The notes under the pieces: model-generated
Seen by the model: only the letters and a program-made list of their open reading frames with translations
What the model was told of the DNA's origin: nothing
The model's database searches: none
Made by a program: the position numbers and the translations under genes
Shown: piece after piece, positions 1 through 6,600 of the stretch
How the letters are laid out: every line of letters starts with the position of its first letter
Position numbering within the stretch: the stretch's first letter is position 1
Assembly: GCA_003534175.1 (NCBI GenBank)
Contig: DPFD01000190.1
Location: forward strand, 2,919-10,994
Source: Chitinophagaceae bacterium
GTDB taxonomy: Bacteria; Bacteroidota; Bacteroidia; Chitinophagales; Chitinophagaceae
DNA: 8,076 bases
Direction: 5' to 3'

Positions 1-1
1 A

Positions 2-1753
2 AAAGGGAATCTCGATATCGATATCCTCGTGAATGAAGGAAGACAATATTATTTCGGTAATCTGGTATGGAAAGGCAACACCCGTTATTCTGATTCAATC
101 CTGAATATTTTATTAGGCATTAAAAAGGGAGATATCTACAACCTTGAACTGCTCGATAAAAGGTTGGGTCGACAGATGTCGATGGAAGGTGGTGATATCA
201 GTAGCCTGTATCAGGATGATGGTTACCTGTTCTTCCGTGTAGAGCCCATTGAAACAGCCGTGTACAACGATACCATTGATTTTGAATTGCGCATGGCGGA
301 AGGTCCACAGGCAACCTATGGCAACATCACCGTTTCCGGAAATAATAAAACCAAGGATTATGTAATCCTGCGCGAACTGCGCACCATACCGGGCGATAAA
401 TTCAGTCGCGCCGATATCATCCGTACACAACGTGAATTATCTCAGCTTGGCTTCCTGGATCCTGAAAAAATTTCACCAAACATCATCCCCAACTCCGACA
501 ATGGTACCGTGGATATAAACTGGGCCGTAGAAGAAAAATCTGCCGATCAGTTGGAATTATCTGCCGGCTTCGGTGGCGGCATCGGCTTAACCGGTACGCT
601 CGGGGTTACGTTTAATAACTTCTCCCTGAAAAACATCACCAAAAAATCGAGCTGGAATCCACTGCCCGGGGGCGACGGACAAAGACTCAGCCTCAGGGTG
701 CAATCTAACGGTAGAATGTTCCGCTCCTACAATTTCTCTTTCACCGAACCATGGCTGGGAGGTAAAAAAAGAAATTCATTCTCGGTGAGTTATTACAATA
801 CAAGATATTCGAACACCTATGATTCATTCGGACTCTTCTGTAAAGAATGCGGAAAAAATTCTTACATCAATACCACCGGATTTGGAATTGCACTGGGTAA
901 ACAACTGAAGTGGCCCGATGATTATTTCAATCTCGTGTTTGCAGTGAACCTGCAGCAATACCGACTGAAAAATTATTCTAACATCTTCCGCGGACTCAGT
1001 AACGGAACGTCTACCAACATCAACGCAAAAATTACGCTTGCCCGTAACTCTACCGGCGGAAGCCCCATCTTCCCCACCAGTGGTTCTAACTTTGTGTTGA
1101 GTACACAGTTCACACTGCCGTATTCCCTCATGGGAATTACCAAAGGAGATGCCAATGAATTTAAATTACCGGAGTTCCATAAATGGCGTTTTTCGGGAGA
1201 ATGGTTTGTACCAATTGGCAGGCCGATGGGAGGTGACCAAAGTAAACAGTTCATCCTGCGCGCCGCAGCCAAATACGGATTTATTGGCCGCTACAACAAA
1301 GACCTTGAAATTTCGCCATTCGAACGCTTTCAAATTGGAGATGCCGGTTTAAGCAACAACATCGCGTTGTTGGGATACGATATCATTGCACACAGAGGCT
1401 ATCCAATTTACAGCAGCTCTAACCCAAGAGTGAATCCTGATGGTGGCAGCCCCAACGAATTCTTCACCATCTTCAATAAATACACCGTGGAAATGCGCTA
1501 TCCGTTCAGTACCGCTGCCAGCAGTACCATTTACGGATTGGCATTCTTTGAAGCAGCCAATGGCTGGTACGATTTTAAAGAGTACAATCCATTTAAACTG
1601 CGACGTTCGGTGGGCGTAGGTATGCGCTTCTTCCTGCCTATGTTTGGTTTGTTAGGATTTGATTATGGAATCGGCCTCGACCGTTACACCCAGGATGGAG
1701 GTATTAAAGGCGCAGCGAAATTTACTTTCATGCTGGGTCAGGAACCTGAATAA
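2..1753 (+). CDS. bamA: BamA, outer-membrane protein assembly factor (5' end outside window)
   Basis: BamA is the outer-membrane core of the BAM complex, which folds and inserts beta-barrel proteins. The reading frame is open from base 2 and already reads as POTRA sequence (KGNLDIDILVNEGRQYYFGN) before the GTG at 29, so that GTG is not the start and the true start lies upstream; 583 codons are visible. Two POTRA-like repeats follow: about 29-310 ('YYFGNLVWKGNTRYSD') and about 311-545 ('ATYGNITVSGNNKTKD'), then a 16-strand-type barrel from about 550. Barrel landmarks are 'FTEPWLGG' near 740-765 and the L6 'HRGYP' at 1391-1405, whose Arg-Gly-aromatic core (1394-1402) is the BamA/Omp85 signature. 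A CKEC motif at 839-850 sits in a predicted surface loop. The protein ends 'FTFMLGQEPE', without the terminal aromatic residue of proteobacterial barrels. Two ompH genes follow directly, which supports the call. TamA-like Omp85 proteins are the alternative but fit the neighbourhood less well. Confidence 0.95.
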   Translation, partial: KGNLDIDILVNEGRQYYFGNLVWKGNTRYSDSILNILLGIKKGDIYNLELLDKRLGRQMSMEGGDISSLYQDDGYLFFRVEPIETAVYNDTIDFELRMAEGPQATYGNITVSGNNKTKDYVILRELRTIPGDKFSRADIIRTQRELSQLGFLDPEKISPNIIPNSDNGTVDINWAVEEKSADQLELSAGFGGGIGLTGTLGVTFNNFSLKNITKKSSWNPLPGGDGQRLSLRVQSNGRMFRSYNFSFTEPWLGGKKRNSFSVSYYNTRYSNTYDSFGLFCKECGKNSYINTTGFGIALGKQLKWPDDYFNLVFAVNLQQYRLKNYSNIFRGLSNGTSTNINAKITLARNSTGGSPIFPTSGSNFVLSTQFTLPYSLMGITKGDANEFKLPEFHKWRFSGEWFVPIGRPMGGDQSKQFILRAAAKYGFIGRYNKDLEISPFERFQIGDAGLSNNIALLGYDIIAHRGYPIYSSSNPRVNPDGGSPNEFFTIFNKYTVEMRYPFSTAASSTIYGLAFFEAANGWYDFKEYNPFKLRRSVGVGMRFFLPMFGLLGFDYGIGLDRYTQDGGIKGAAKFTFMLGQEPE

Positions 1754-1778
1754 TTTTAAAATCAAAAAACTACATGAT

Positions 1779-2288
1779 ATGAAACGTTTATTCCTGTTGA
1801 TGCTGATAGTTTGCACTGCTTTTCAGGTGCAGGCCCAGCGATATGCTGTAATCGATTCAAAGTTCATCCTCGATAAAATGCCTGAATATAAAAATGCACA
1901 GGCACGCCTGAATCAGTTCAGTGAATTGTGGCAACAGGAGATTGATCAGAAGGAAGCCGCGTTGAGCAAAATGTATAAAGATTATGATGCTGAACAGGTT
2001 ATGTTGCCGGATGATTTAAAAAAGAAAAGAGAAGATGAATTATTCAATAAAGAAAAAGAACTGCGCGACTTACAACGCAAGCGTTTCGGATTTGAGGGCG
2101 ATTTATTCAAAAAGCGTCAGGAGCTGATTAAACCTATTCAGGATAAAGTATATACGGCCATTCAGAAACTGGCTACTGAAAAACAGTACGATTTTATTTT
2201 AGATAAAAGCGAAGGAATTACCGTTATATTTGCCGACCCAAAACTGGATAAGAGCGAAGAAGTGCTGCGCAGTTTGGGTGTTAAATAA
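1779..2288 (+). CDS. OmpH/Skp-family periplasmic chaperone, first copy
   Basis: A 169-residue OmpH/Skp-family protein. Family members are trimeric periplasmic holdases that keep outer-membrane proteins unfolded until BamA accepts them. The start at 1779 is chosen because it gives a signal peptide directly (MKRLFLLMLIVCTAFQVQAQ, cleavage probably after QAQ or QA). An upstream in-frame start at 1659 would lie inside bamA and bury that signal. The mature chain begins 'RYAVIDSKFILDKMPEY', the typical short beta-strand of the body domain. It continues as a long charged, Lys/Glu/Gln-rich coiled coil (about residues 40-125, 'KKKREDELFNKEKELRDLQRKR') and returns to the body with 'YDFILDKSEGITVIFADP'. 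Length and order match the family. The gap to bamA is 25 nt, so co-transcription is very likely. No Shine-Dalgarno is visible; the leader is A-rich. Confidence 0.93.
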   Translation: MKRLFLLMLIVCTAFQVQAQRYAVIDSKFILDKMPEYKNAQARLNQFSELWQQEIDQKEAALSKMYKDYDAEQVMLPDDLKKKREDELFNKEKELRDLQRKRFGFEGDLFKKRQELIKPIQDKVYTAIQKLATEKQYDFILDKSEGITVIFADPKLDKSEEVLRSLGVK

Positions 2289-2298
2289 TTTACAATAT

Positions 2299-2323
2299 GG
2301 CAGTCTGCTTTTTACTTACTGCC
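2299..2323 (+). other. Small stem-loop between the two ompH genes
   Basis: GGCAGT at 2299-2304 can pair with ACTGCC at 2318-2323 around a 13-nt, T-rich loop, inside the 79-nt gap between the two chaperone genes. No T-run follows the stem, so it is not a standard intrinsic terminator. It could be a processing or stability element, or chance. Confidence 0.3.
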
Positions 2324-2367
2324 TTAAAAAGTGTCAAAGACAATCAATTTATAAAATAGAACAAAGC

Positions 2368-2874
2368 ATGAAAAAAGTATTATTCGTTTGTTTGATGGCT
2401 TTAGGAGCATTCACCGTTACTGCACAAAACAAAATAGGTTACATCAGTACGGAAGATTTGATTTCAGAAATGCCGGAAGCCGTTAAAGCTGATGCTGAAC
2501 TGAAAGAATATCAGCAATCACTTGCTCAGCAGTATCAGGATATGATGAAGGAACTGAATGATAAAGACAGCATCTTCGTAAAAGATTCCATGAAGCTTTC
2601 TGCCAGCATGAAGGAAATCAAAAGAGATGAACTGGTTTCTTTATACCAGCGCATTCAAAACTGGAACAACCAGGCCCAGGATTTGTATCAGCAAAAAGCA
2701 CAGGAGAAAGTAGCGCCCTTACGTACAAAAGCCATGGATGCCATTAAAGCGGTAGCCAAGGATAACGGTTACGGATATGTGCTGGATGCCTCTGCCATTA
2801 TTGTGGCTCCTCCGGGTGATGATTTGCTTCCCCTGGTGCGTAAGAAGTTGGGTATCCCGGCTCCTAAACCATAA
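2368..2874 (+). CDS. OmpH/Skp-family periplasmic chaperone, second copy
   Basis: A 168-residue paralogue of the preceding gene with the same layout. It has a signal peptide (MKKVLFVCLMALGAFTVTAQ), a body strand 'KIGYISTEDLISEMPEA', a long helical hairpin (about residues 40-120) and a return strand 'YGYVLDASAIIVAPPGDDLLP'. The start at 2368 is preferred over an in-frame one at 2230, which would overlap the previous gene and precede the signal peptide. The two copies share fold landmarks (MPE near the first helix; YxxxLD in the return strand) but are strongly diverged, so this is an old duplication, as is common in Bacteroidota. The middle helices carry many Gln, Asp and Ser residues, unlike the Lys/Glu-rich first copy, which hints at different clients or hetero-oligomers (inference). 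The tail 'KKLGIPAPKP' is Pro-rich. A terminator follows 22 nt after the stop, ending the operon. Confidence 0.92.
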   Translation: MKKVLFVCLMALGAFTVTAQNKIGYISTEDLISEMPEAVKADAELKEYQQSLAQQYQDMMKELNDKDSIFVKDSMKLSASMKEIKRDELVSLYQRIQNWNNQAQDLYQQKAQEKVAPLRTKAMDAIKAVAKDNGYGYVLDASAIIVAPPGDDLLPLVRKKLGIPAPKP

Positions 2875-2896
2875 AGACTCTGTAATAAATAGTTTC

Positions 2897-2921
2897 AGCC
2901 ACCTTGCCGGTGGCTTTTTTT
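2897..2921 (+). terminator. Intrinsic terminator ending the bamA-ompH-ompH operon
   Basis: A 7-bp perfect stem, AGCCACC (2897-2903) with GGTGGCT (2909-2915), encloses the 5-nt loop TTGCC and runs straight into seven T residues (2915-2921). It lies 22 nt after the stop codon of the second ompH gene and reads in the + direction. GC-rich stem plus T-run is the standard Rho-independent form, so transcription of the operon probably ends here. Confidence 0.9.
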
Positions 2922-2989
2922 ATGCCTGAACAAATGTGTGAACCTTTTGTCTTTATGTTGAAACAGTAACGCTGTAGTTTCGTTTTTTA

Positions 2990-3055
2990 ATTACTGCGGA
3001 CACCGAGAATCTCATATTTATGTCTGTCCTCAATTGTGCACCTTGTGTTTAAATG
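2990..3055. repeat. Decayed copy of the AACCACAAAG-type repeat (unit 1)
   Basis: This stretch shares CACCGAGA (3001-3008) with unit 3 (3232-3239). It also ends CCTTGTGTTTAAATG (3041-3055), which matches the right end of unit 4 (3434-3448) at 13 of 15 positions. The few bases after both ends are also alike (a run ending TTCTTCCC). The middle is not clearly alignable by eye, so I read it as an old, degraded unit; the left boundary is approximate. Confidence 0.45.
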
Positions 3056-3085
3056 TGTTTTCTTCCCAGATGAGTCTCCCCGACC

Positions 3086-3200
3086 TTAAAACACAAATGA
3101 GGAGAAGATTTTCAAAGAGGGACTCGTCGTTTTAAACCACAAAGACGGAGGGGTACTTCTTTGAGGTCATCCGCCGTCGCGTGGTCTCCTGACCAGCGAC
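3086..3200. repeat. Decayed copy of the AACCACAAAG-type repeat (unit 2)
   Basis: TTTAAACCAC at 3131-3140 is identical to the left end of unit 4 (3345-3354), and ACCACAAAG (3136-3144) is identical to 3221-3229 in unit 3. A looser TTAAAACACAAATG lies at 3086-3099. Inside are short inverted pairs such as GACGG (3144-3148) with CCGTC (3174-3178). No right-hand GTGGTTAAAT end is visible, so this is a partial or eroded unit with uncertain borders. Confidence 0.4.
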
Positions 3201-3215
3201 AATCGATGTGTTTTT

Positions 3216-3340
3216 ATTTAACCACAAAGTCCACCGAGATTAATAATTGGACTAACATTCATATGTATTGCACAAAGGGCACAGAGGGGTTCTCTTTTCG
3301 TTCTTTGTGTGCCCTTCCTTTGTGCGCTCAGTGGTTAAAT
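3216..3340. repeat. Inverted-repeat element, unit 3 (125 bp)
   Basis: ATTTAACCAC (3216-3225) and its exact complement GTGGTTAAAT (3331-3340) bound the unit. Inner arms also pair: GCACAAAG (3270-3277) with CTTTGTGC (3318-3325), and GGGCAC (3277-3282) with GTGCCC (3309-3314). The unit can therefore fold into a long imperfect hairpin. It carries no coding sequence and resembles small non-autonomous palindromic intergenic elements. AACCACAAAG-type repeats are, from memory, frequent in intergenic DNA of Bacteroidota and some other phyla. No transposase gene is nearby. Confidence 0.75.
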
Positions 3341-3345
3341 GATTT

Positions 3346-3447
3346 TTAAACCACGGAGGAAACAGAGATTAATAATTCTACTAACATTCATATGTTCTTC
3401 GCAAAGGCCACGGAGATTTTGGAACTAAAGGAACTTTGTGGTTAAAT
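3346..3447. repeat. Inverted-repeat element, unit 4 (102 bp)
   Basis: The left end TTAAACCAC (3346-3354) and right end CTTTGTGGTTAAAT (3434-3447) are inverted copies of one another in their core. Positions 3365-3395 match 3236-3266 of unit 3 at 29 of 31 bases, with the only mismatches at two adjacent positions, so units 3 and 4 are tandem copies in the same orientation, 129 nt apart. The right end is also the exact 14-nt complement of the left end of unit 3 (3216-3229), so the 232-bp pair has perfect inverted termini. Confidence 0.75.
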
Positions 3448-3505
3448 GTCTTCTTCCCGTGGCAGACAAACACTTCAATCCCCCATAAAATCCACGTTCA
3501 GGGCA

Positions 3506-3536
3506 TTGATCACCTCAACATTTTTTTGTAATTTTA
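3506..3536 (+). promoter_or_regulatory. Weak candidate promoter for the helicase gene
   Basis: TTG (3506-3508) lies 20 nt before TAATTTTA (3529-3536). The Bacteroidota housekeeping promoter is TTTG, about 19-21 nt, then TAnnTTTG. The spacing fits and the -7-like box matches at five of six fixed positions, the final G being A. Transcription would start near 3543 and leave a leader of about 130 nt. Such short matches arise easily in AT-rich DNA. Confidence 0.25.
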
Positions 3537-3559
3537 GATTGGGGTTTGAGGGAATGGTG

Positions 3560-3617
3560 CTCCCCGGGGAGGAAGGGTATAAATAAAAATTTGCATTTAA
3601 CACCCACCCTTCCCCTC
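3560..3617 (+). other. Palindrome and possible hairpin in the helicase leader
   Basis: CTCCCCGGGGAG (3560-3571) is a perfect 12-bp palindrome in otherwise AT-rich DNA. Overlapping it, GGAAGGGT (3571-3578) is the exact complement of ACCCTTCC (3606-3613), around an AT-rich loop of 27 nt. The two structures share base 3571 and are side by side or mutually competing. An operator for a dimeric regulator or an RNA hairpin are both possible; neither is shown. Confidence 0.35.
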
Positions 3618-3676
3618 ATTCAAAACAATCACCATCACATAACTCAAACACTTTACCGCACTCAATCATTCCATTC

Positions 3677-6600
3677 ATGAAGGTCCATCCGCAACGGTTA
3701 GAAGAAAAATTTAAAGAAACATACCAGCAACTCAACCCCAATCAGCAATTGGCTGTTAACAGCATCGAAGGACCCGTAATGGTGATTGCCGGCCCCGGAA
3801 CCGGAAAAACACAAATCCTCGCCGCACGCATAGCAAAAATTTTGCTCGATACTGACGCACACCCCGAAAACATCCTGTGCCTCACCTACACCGACGCCGG
3901 AGCCATCGCCATGCGCCGACGCCTGCAGCAATTCATCGGTGCCGATGCATACAAGGTAAACATCTACACCTTCCACGCATTTTGCAACGATGTGATTCAG
4001 GATAACCTCAACCTGTTCGAAAAAAACACACTGGAAGCCATCTCCGAACTGGAAGCTATCCACTTGTTTAAAACACTGATTGACCAGCTTCCTAAAAACC
4101 ATCCGCTGAAAAGATACCGCGGAGATGTGTACTACGAAATTCCACATCTGCGCTCGCTGTTTTCAACCATGAAACGCGAAGGCTGGACACCCGATTATAT
4201 CTGCGAAAAAATTAAAGAATACATCGATAGTCTCCCCGAGCGCCCCGAATATCGTTACCAGAAAAAATATCGTCAGTTCAACGCAGGAGATTTAAAAGAA
4301 AAAAAATACGAGGAAGAAGTAAGAAAAGTAAAACAACTGGAAGCCGCTGTACTGGAGTTCGACCGCTATCAGGAAATGATGCGCAAAAAAAACCGTTACG
4401 ATTTTGATGATATGATTAACTGGGTGATTCGCGTGTTTGAAGAACACCCCCAGGTTTTGTCTAATTACCAGGAAAAATTTCAGTACATCCTGGTAGATGA
4501 ATTTCAGGATACCAGCGGAACACAAAACAGAATTGTTGAACTGCTGATTCATTACTGGGATCAACCCAACGTGTTTGTGGTGGGCGATGATGATCAAAGT
4601 ATTTTTCGCTTCCAGGGAGCAAACATCGAAAACATGCTCCATTTCGCAAACCGGTATACCGATAGTTTGAAAACCATTGTGCTCACACACAATTACAGAA
4701 GCACACAACCTATACTCGATATCAGCAAAACACTGATTGATAAAAACAATGAACGGCTGGTTACCCAGATAGGCGGACTGAGCAAAGATTTACAATCGTC
4801 TAACCTCCGCATTCAACACCTGCAACATCCACCCGAAGTTTATGTGTGCCATACGCCCAGGGAAGAAATGATTTGGATCACACAACAAATTGCAGCATTG
4901 TTAGCAGCCGGTACTCCACCGGAAAAAATTGCGGTGATTTATAAAGAAAATAAATACGGCGAGGAGTTATCCCGCTATTTCAGATTAAAACATATTCCGT
5001 TTTATACCAAACGTTCAATCAATATTCTCGAACATCCATTCATCAAAAAAATCATCACCCTCCTGAGTTATCTGAATGCGGAGCACGACATTCCGTATGG
5101 AGGCGATGAAATGCTGTTCGAAATACTACACTACGATTTCTACCACATCCCCCCAATTGAAATTGCACGGATTACAGTAGAAGCCAATAACCGAAAATAC
5201 AGTGGTGAAGCTACGTCTATCCGAAAACTGATTTCGGAAAAACAAGATGAACCCCAAAAAGACCTGTTCGATACAGGCCTGTACCATCAACTGGGGAGCG
5301 TGAGCAAAATTTTCGAATCGCTCATTGCAGATGTTCCCAACCTCACCATTCAACAGCTGTTCGAAAAAATTATCCGGTCGGCAGGAGTGCTGAGCTACAT
5401 TATGAAAAGCGACGATAAAATTGAACTCATGCAACTGCTCACCGCATTGTTCGATTTTATTAAAGAAGAAAACACCCGCAATCCCTTCCTGAAACTCGAT
5501 GAACTGGTAAGCATCATTCAGTTAATGAACAGTGAGCAACTGCCCATTCCGCTGGTACAGGTAACCGGTAGTGATAAAGCCGTGAACCTGCTCACCGCAC
5601 ACGGCAGCAAGGGACTTGAATTTGAGCACGTATATTTTTGCGGATTGAACGCCAAGGTGTGGGAAAGCAAGAAAAACGCCAACAAAGGATACCGGTTTCC
5701 TGATACGATGTTCAGTGCATCCGGTAGCACCGATCAGGAAGAACTGCGCCGGTTGTTTTATGTTGCCCTTACCCGTGCCGAAATAAAACTCAATCTGTCT
5801 TACGCTAGTTACAACAACGAAGGCAAAGCCCTTGAATCTACCATGTTTCTGGCAGAAATTCTGGAATCACACAACCTGCCCGTGCATGCCGTTACCTTCA
5901 GCAATGAAGACATACTGGAGTTCAGTCATTTGCAGTTCACTGAAATGGCTCCTCAAATTGAACAGACAGAAGAGGCCTTCGTTACCCAGATCCTCAGCAA
6001 GTTTGTGATGAATGTAACGGCATTGAATGCCTATTTAAAATGTCCGCTCGGCTTTTACTATCGCAACCTGCTGCGCATCCCCTCCGGAAAAAATGAAAAC
6101 ACCGAATTCGGAAGTGCCGTGCATTATGCCGTTGAAAAACTCTTCACTAAAATGAAGGCCAGTCCTACGGAATCTTTCCCCCGGGTAGAAGAAATGATTG
6201 CCGACTTTGAATGGTACATGCGCAAACACCGGGAGAATTTTACCAGGGAAGCCTTCAACCGGCGAATGGAATACGGACAGGATGTGCTGAAAAAATATTA
6301 CGATAAATACATCCACTCCTGGAACAAAGTAGTATCAGTTGAAAAAAACATTCGCCACGTAGTAGTAAACGATGTGCCACTGAAAGGAAAACTCGATAAA
6401 CTTGAATTCAATGGCAAAGAAGTAAATGTGGTGGATTATAAAACCGGCGACATTGATAAAGCATTGCCCAAATTAAAGGCACCCAATGATAAAACACCCC
6501 TGGGTGGCGATTACTGGCGCCAGGCTGTGTTTTATAAAATACTGGTAGATCATCACCAATCGCACGACTGGAAAGTGGTGAGTACCGAGTTTGATTTTAT

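Larger units (their letters stand above)
2922..3676. other. Long intergenic region without a credible gene
   Basis: This 755-nt stretch shows no ORF with coding character. A 62-codon frame at 3161-3349 lies across the repeats, resembles no family and ends inside them. The region holds, in order, about 70 nt of plain AT-rich DNA, a cluster of AACCACAAAG-type repeat units (about 2990-3447), a weak promoter candidate (3506-3536), a 12-bp palindrome (3560-3571) and a G-poor leader of the helicase gene (3594-3676). I recognise no tRNA, rRNA, riboswitch or CRISPR here. Confidence 0.75.

Noticed and set aside
14..25. 12-bp palindrome GATATCGATATC
   Set aside because: It lies in bamA codons for Asp-Ile-Asp-Ile, and the alternating amino acids explain it.
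1659..1778. Possible N-terminal extension of the first ompH gene into bamA
   Set aside because: It would place 40 residues of bamA out-of-frame text before a textbook signal peptide that begins at 1779. The extension of the second ompH gene to 2230 was rejected for the same reason.
3161..3349. 62-codon + strand frame in the intergenic repeats
   Set aside because: Runs through the inverted-repeat unit, ends in it, has no family resemblance and no leader signal.
2990..3447. CRISPR array
   Set aside because: The repeated units are about 100-125 bp with inverted ends, only two are well preserved, and there are no short regular repeats with unique spacers or cas genes.
3698..4147. 149-codon reverse-strand frame opposite the helicase N-terminus
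   Set aside because: It lies wholly antisense to the helicase ATPase motifs, its translation is low-complexity Phe/Val/Cys-rich text with no recognisable domain, and it has no leader of its own.
4292..4708. 138-codon reverse-strand frame opposite helicase motifs II-IV
   Set aside because: Antisense to the most conserved part of the helicase; it results from codon choice there. The same applies to the reverse frames at 5126-5434, 6035-6316 and 6473-6793.
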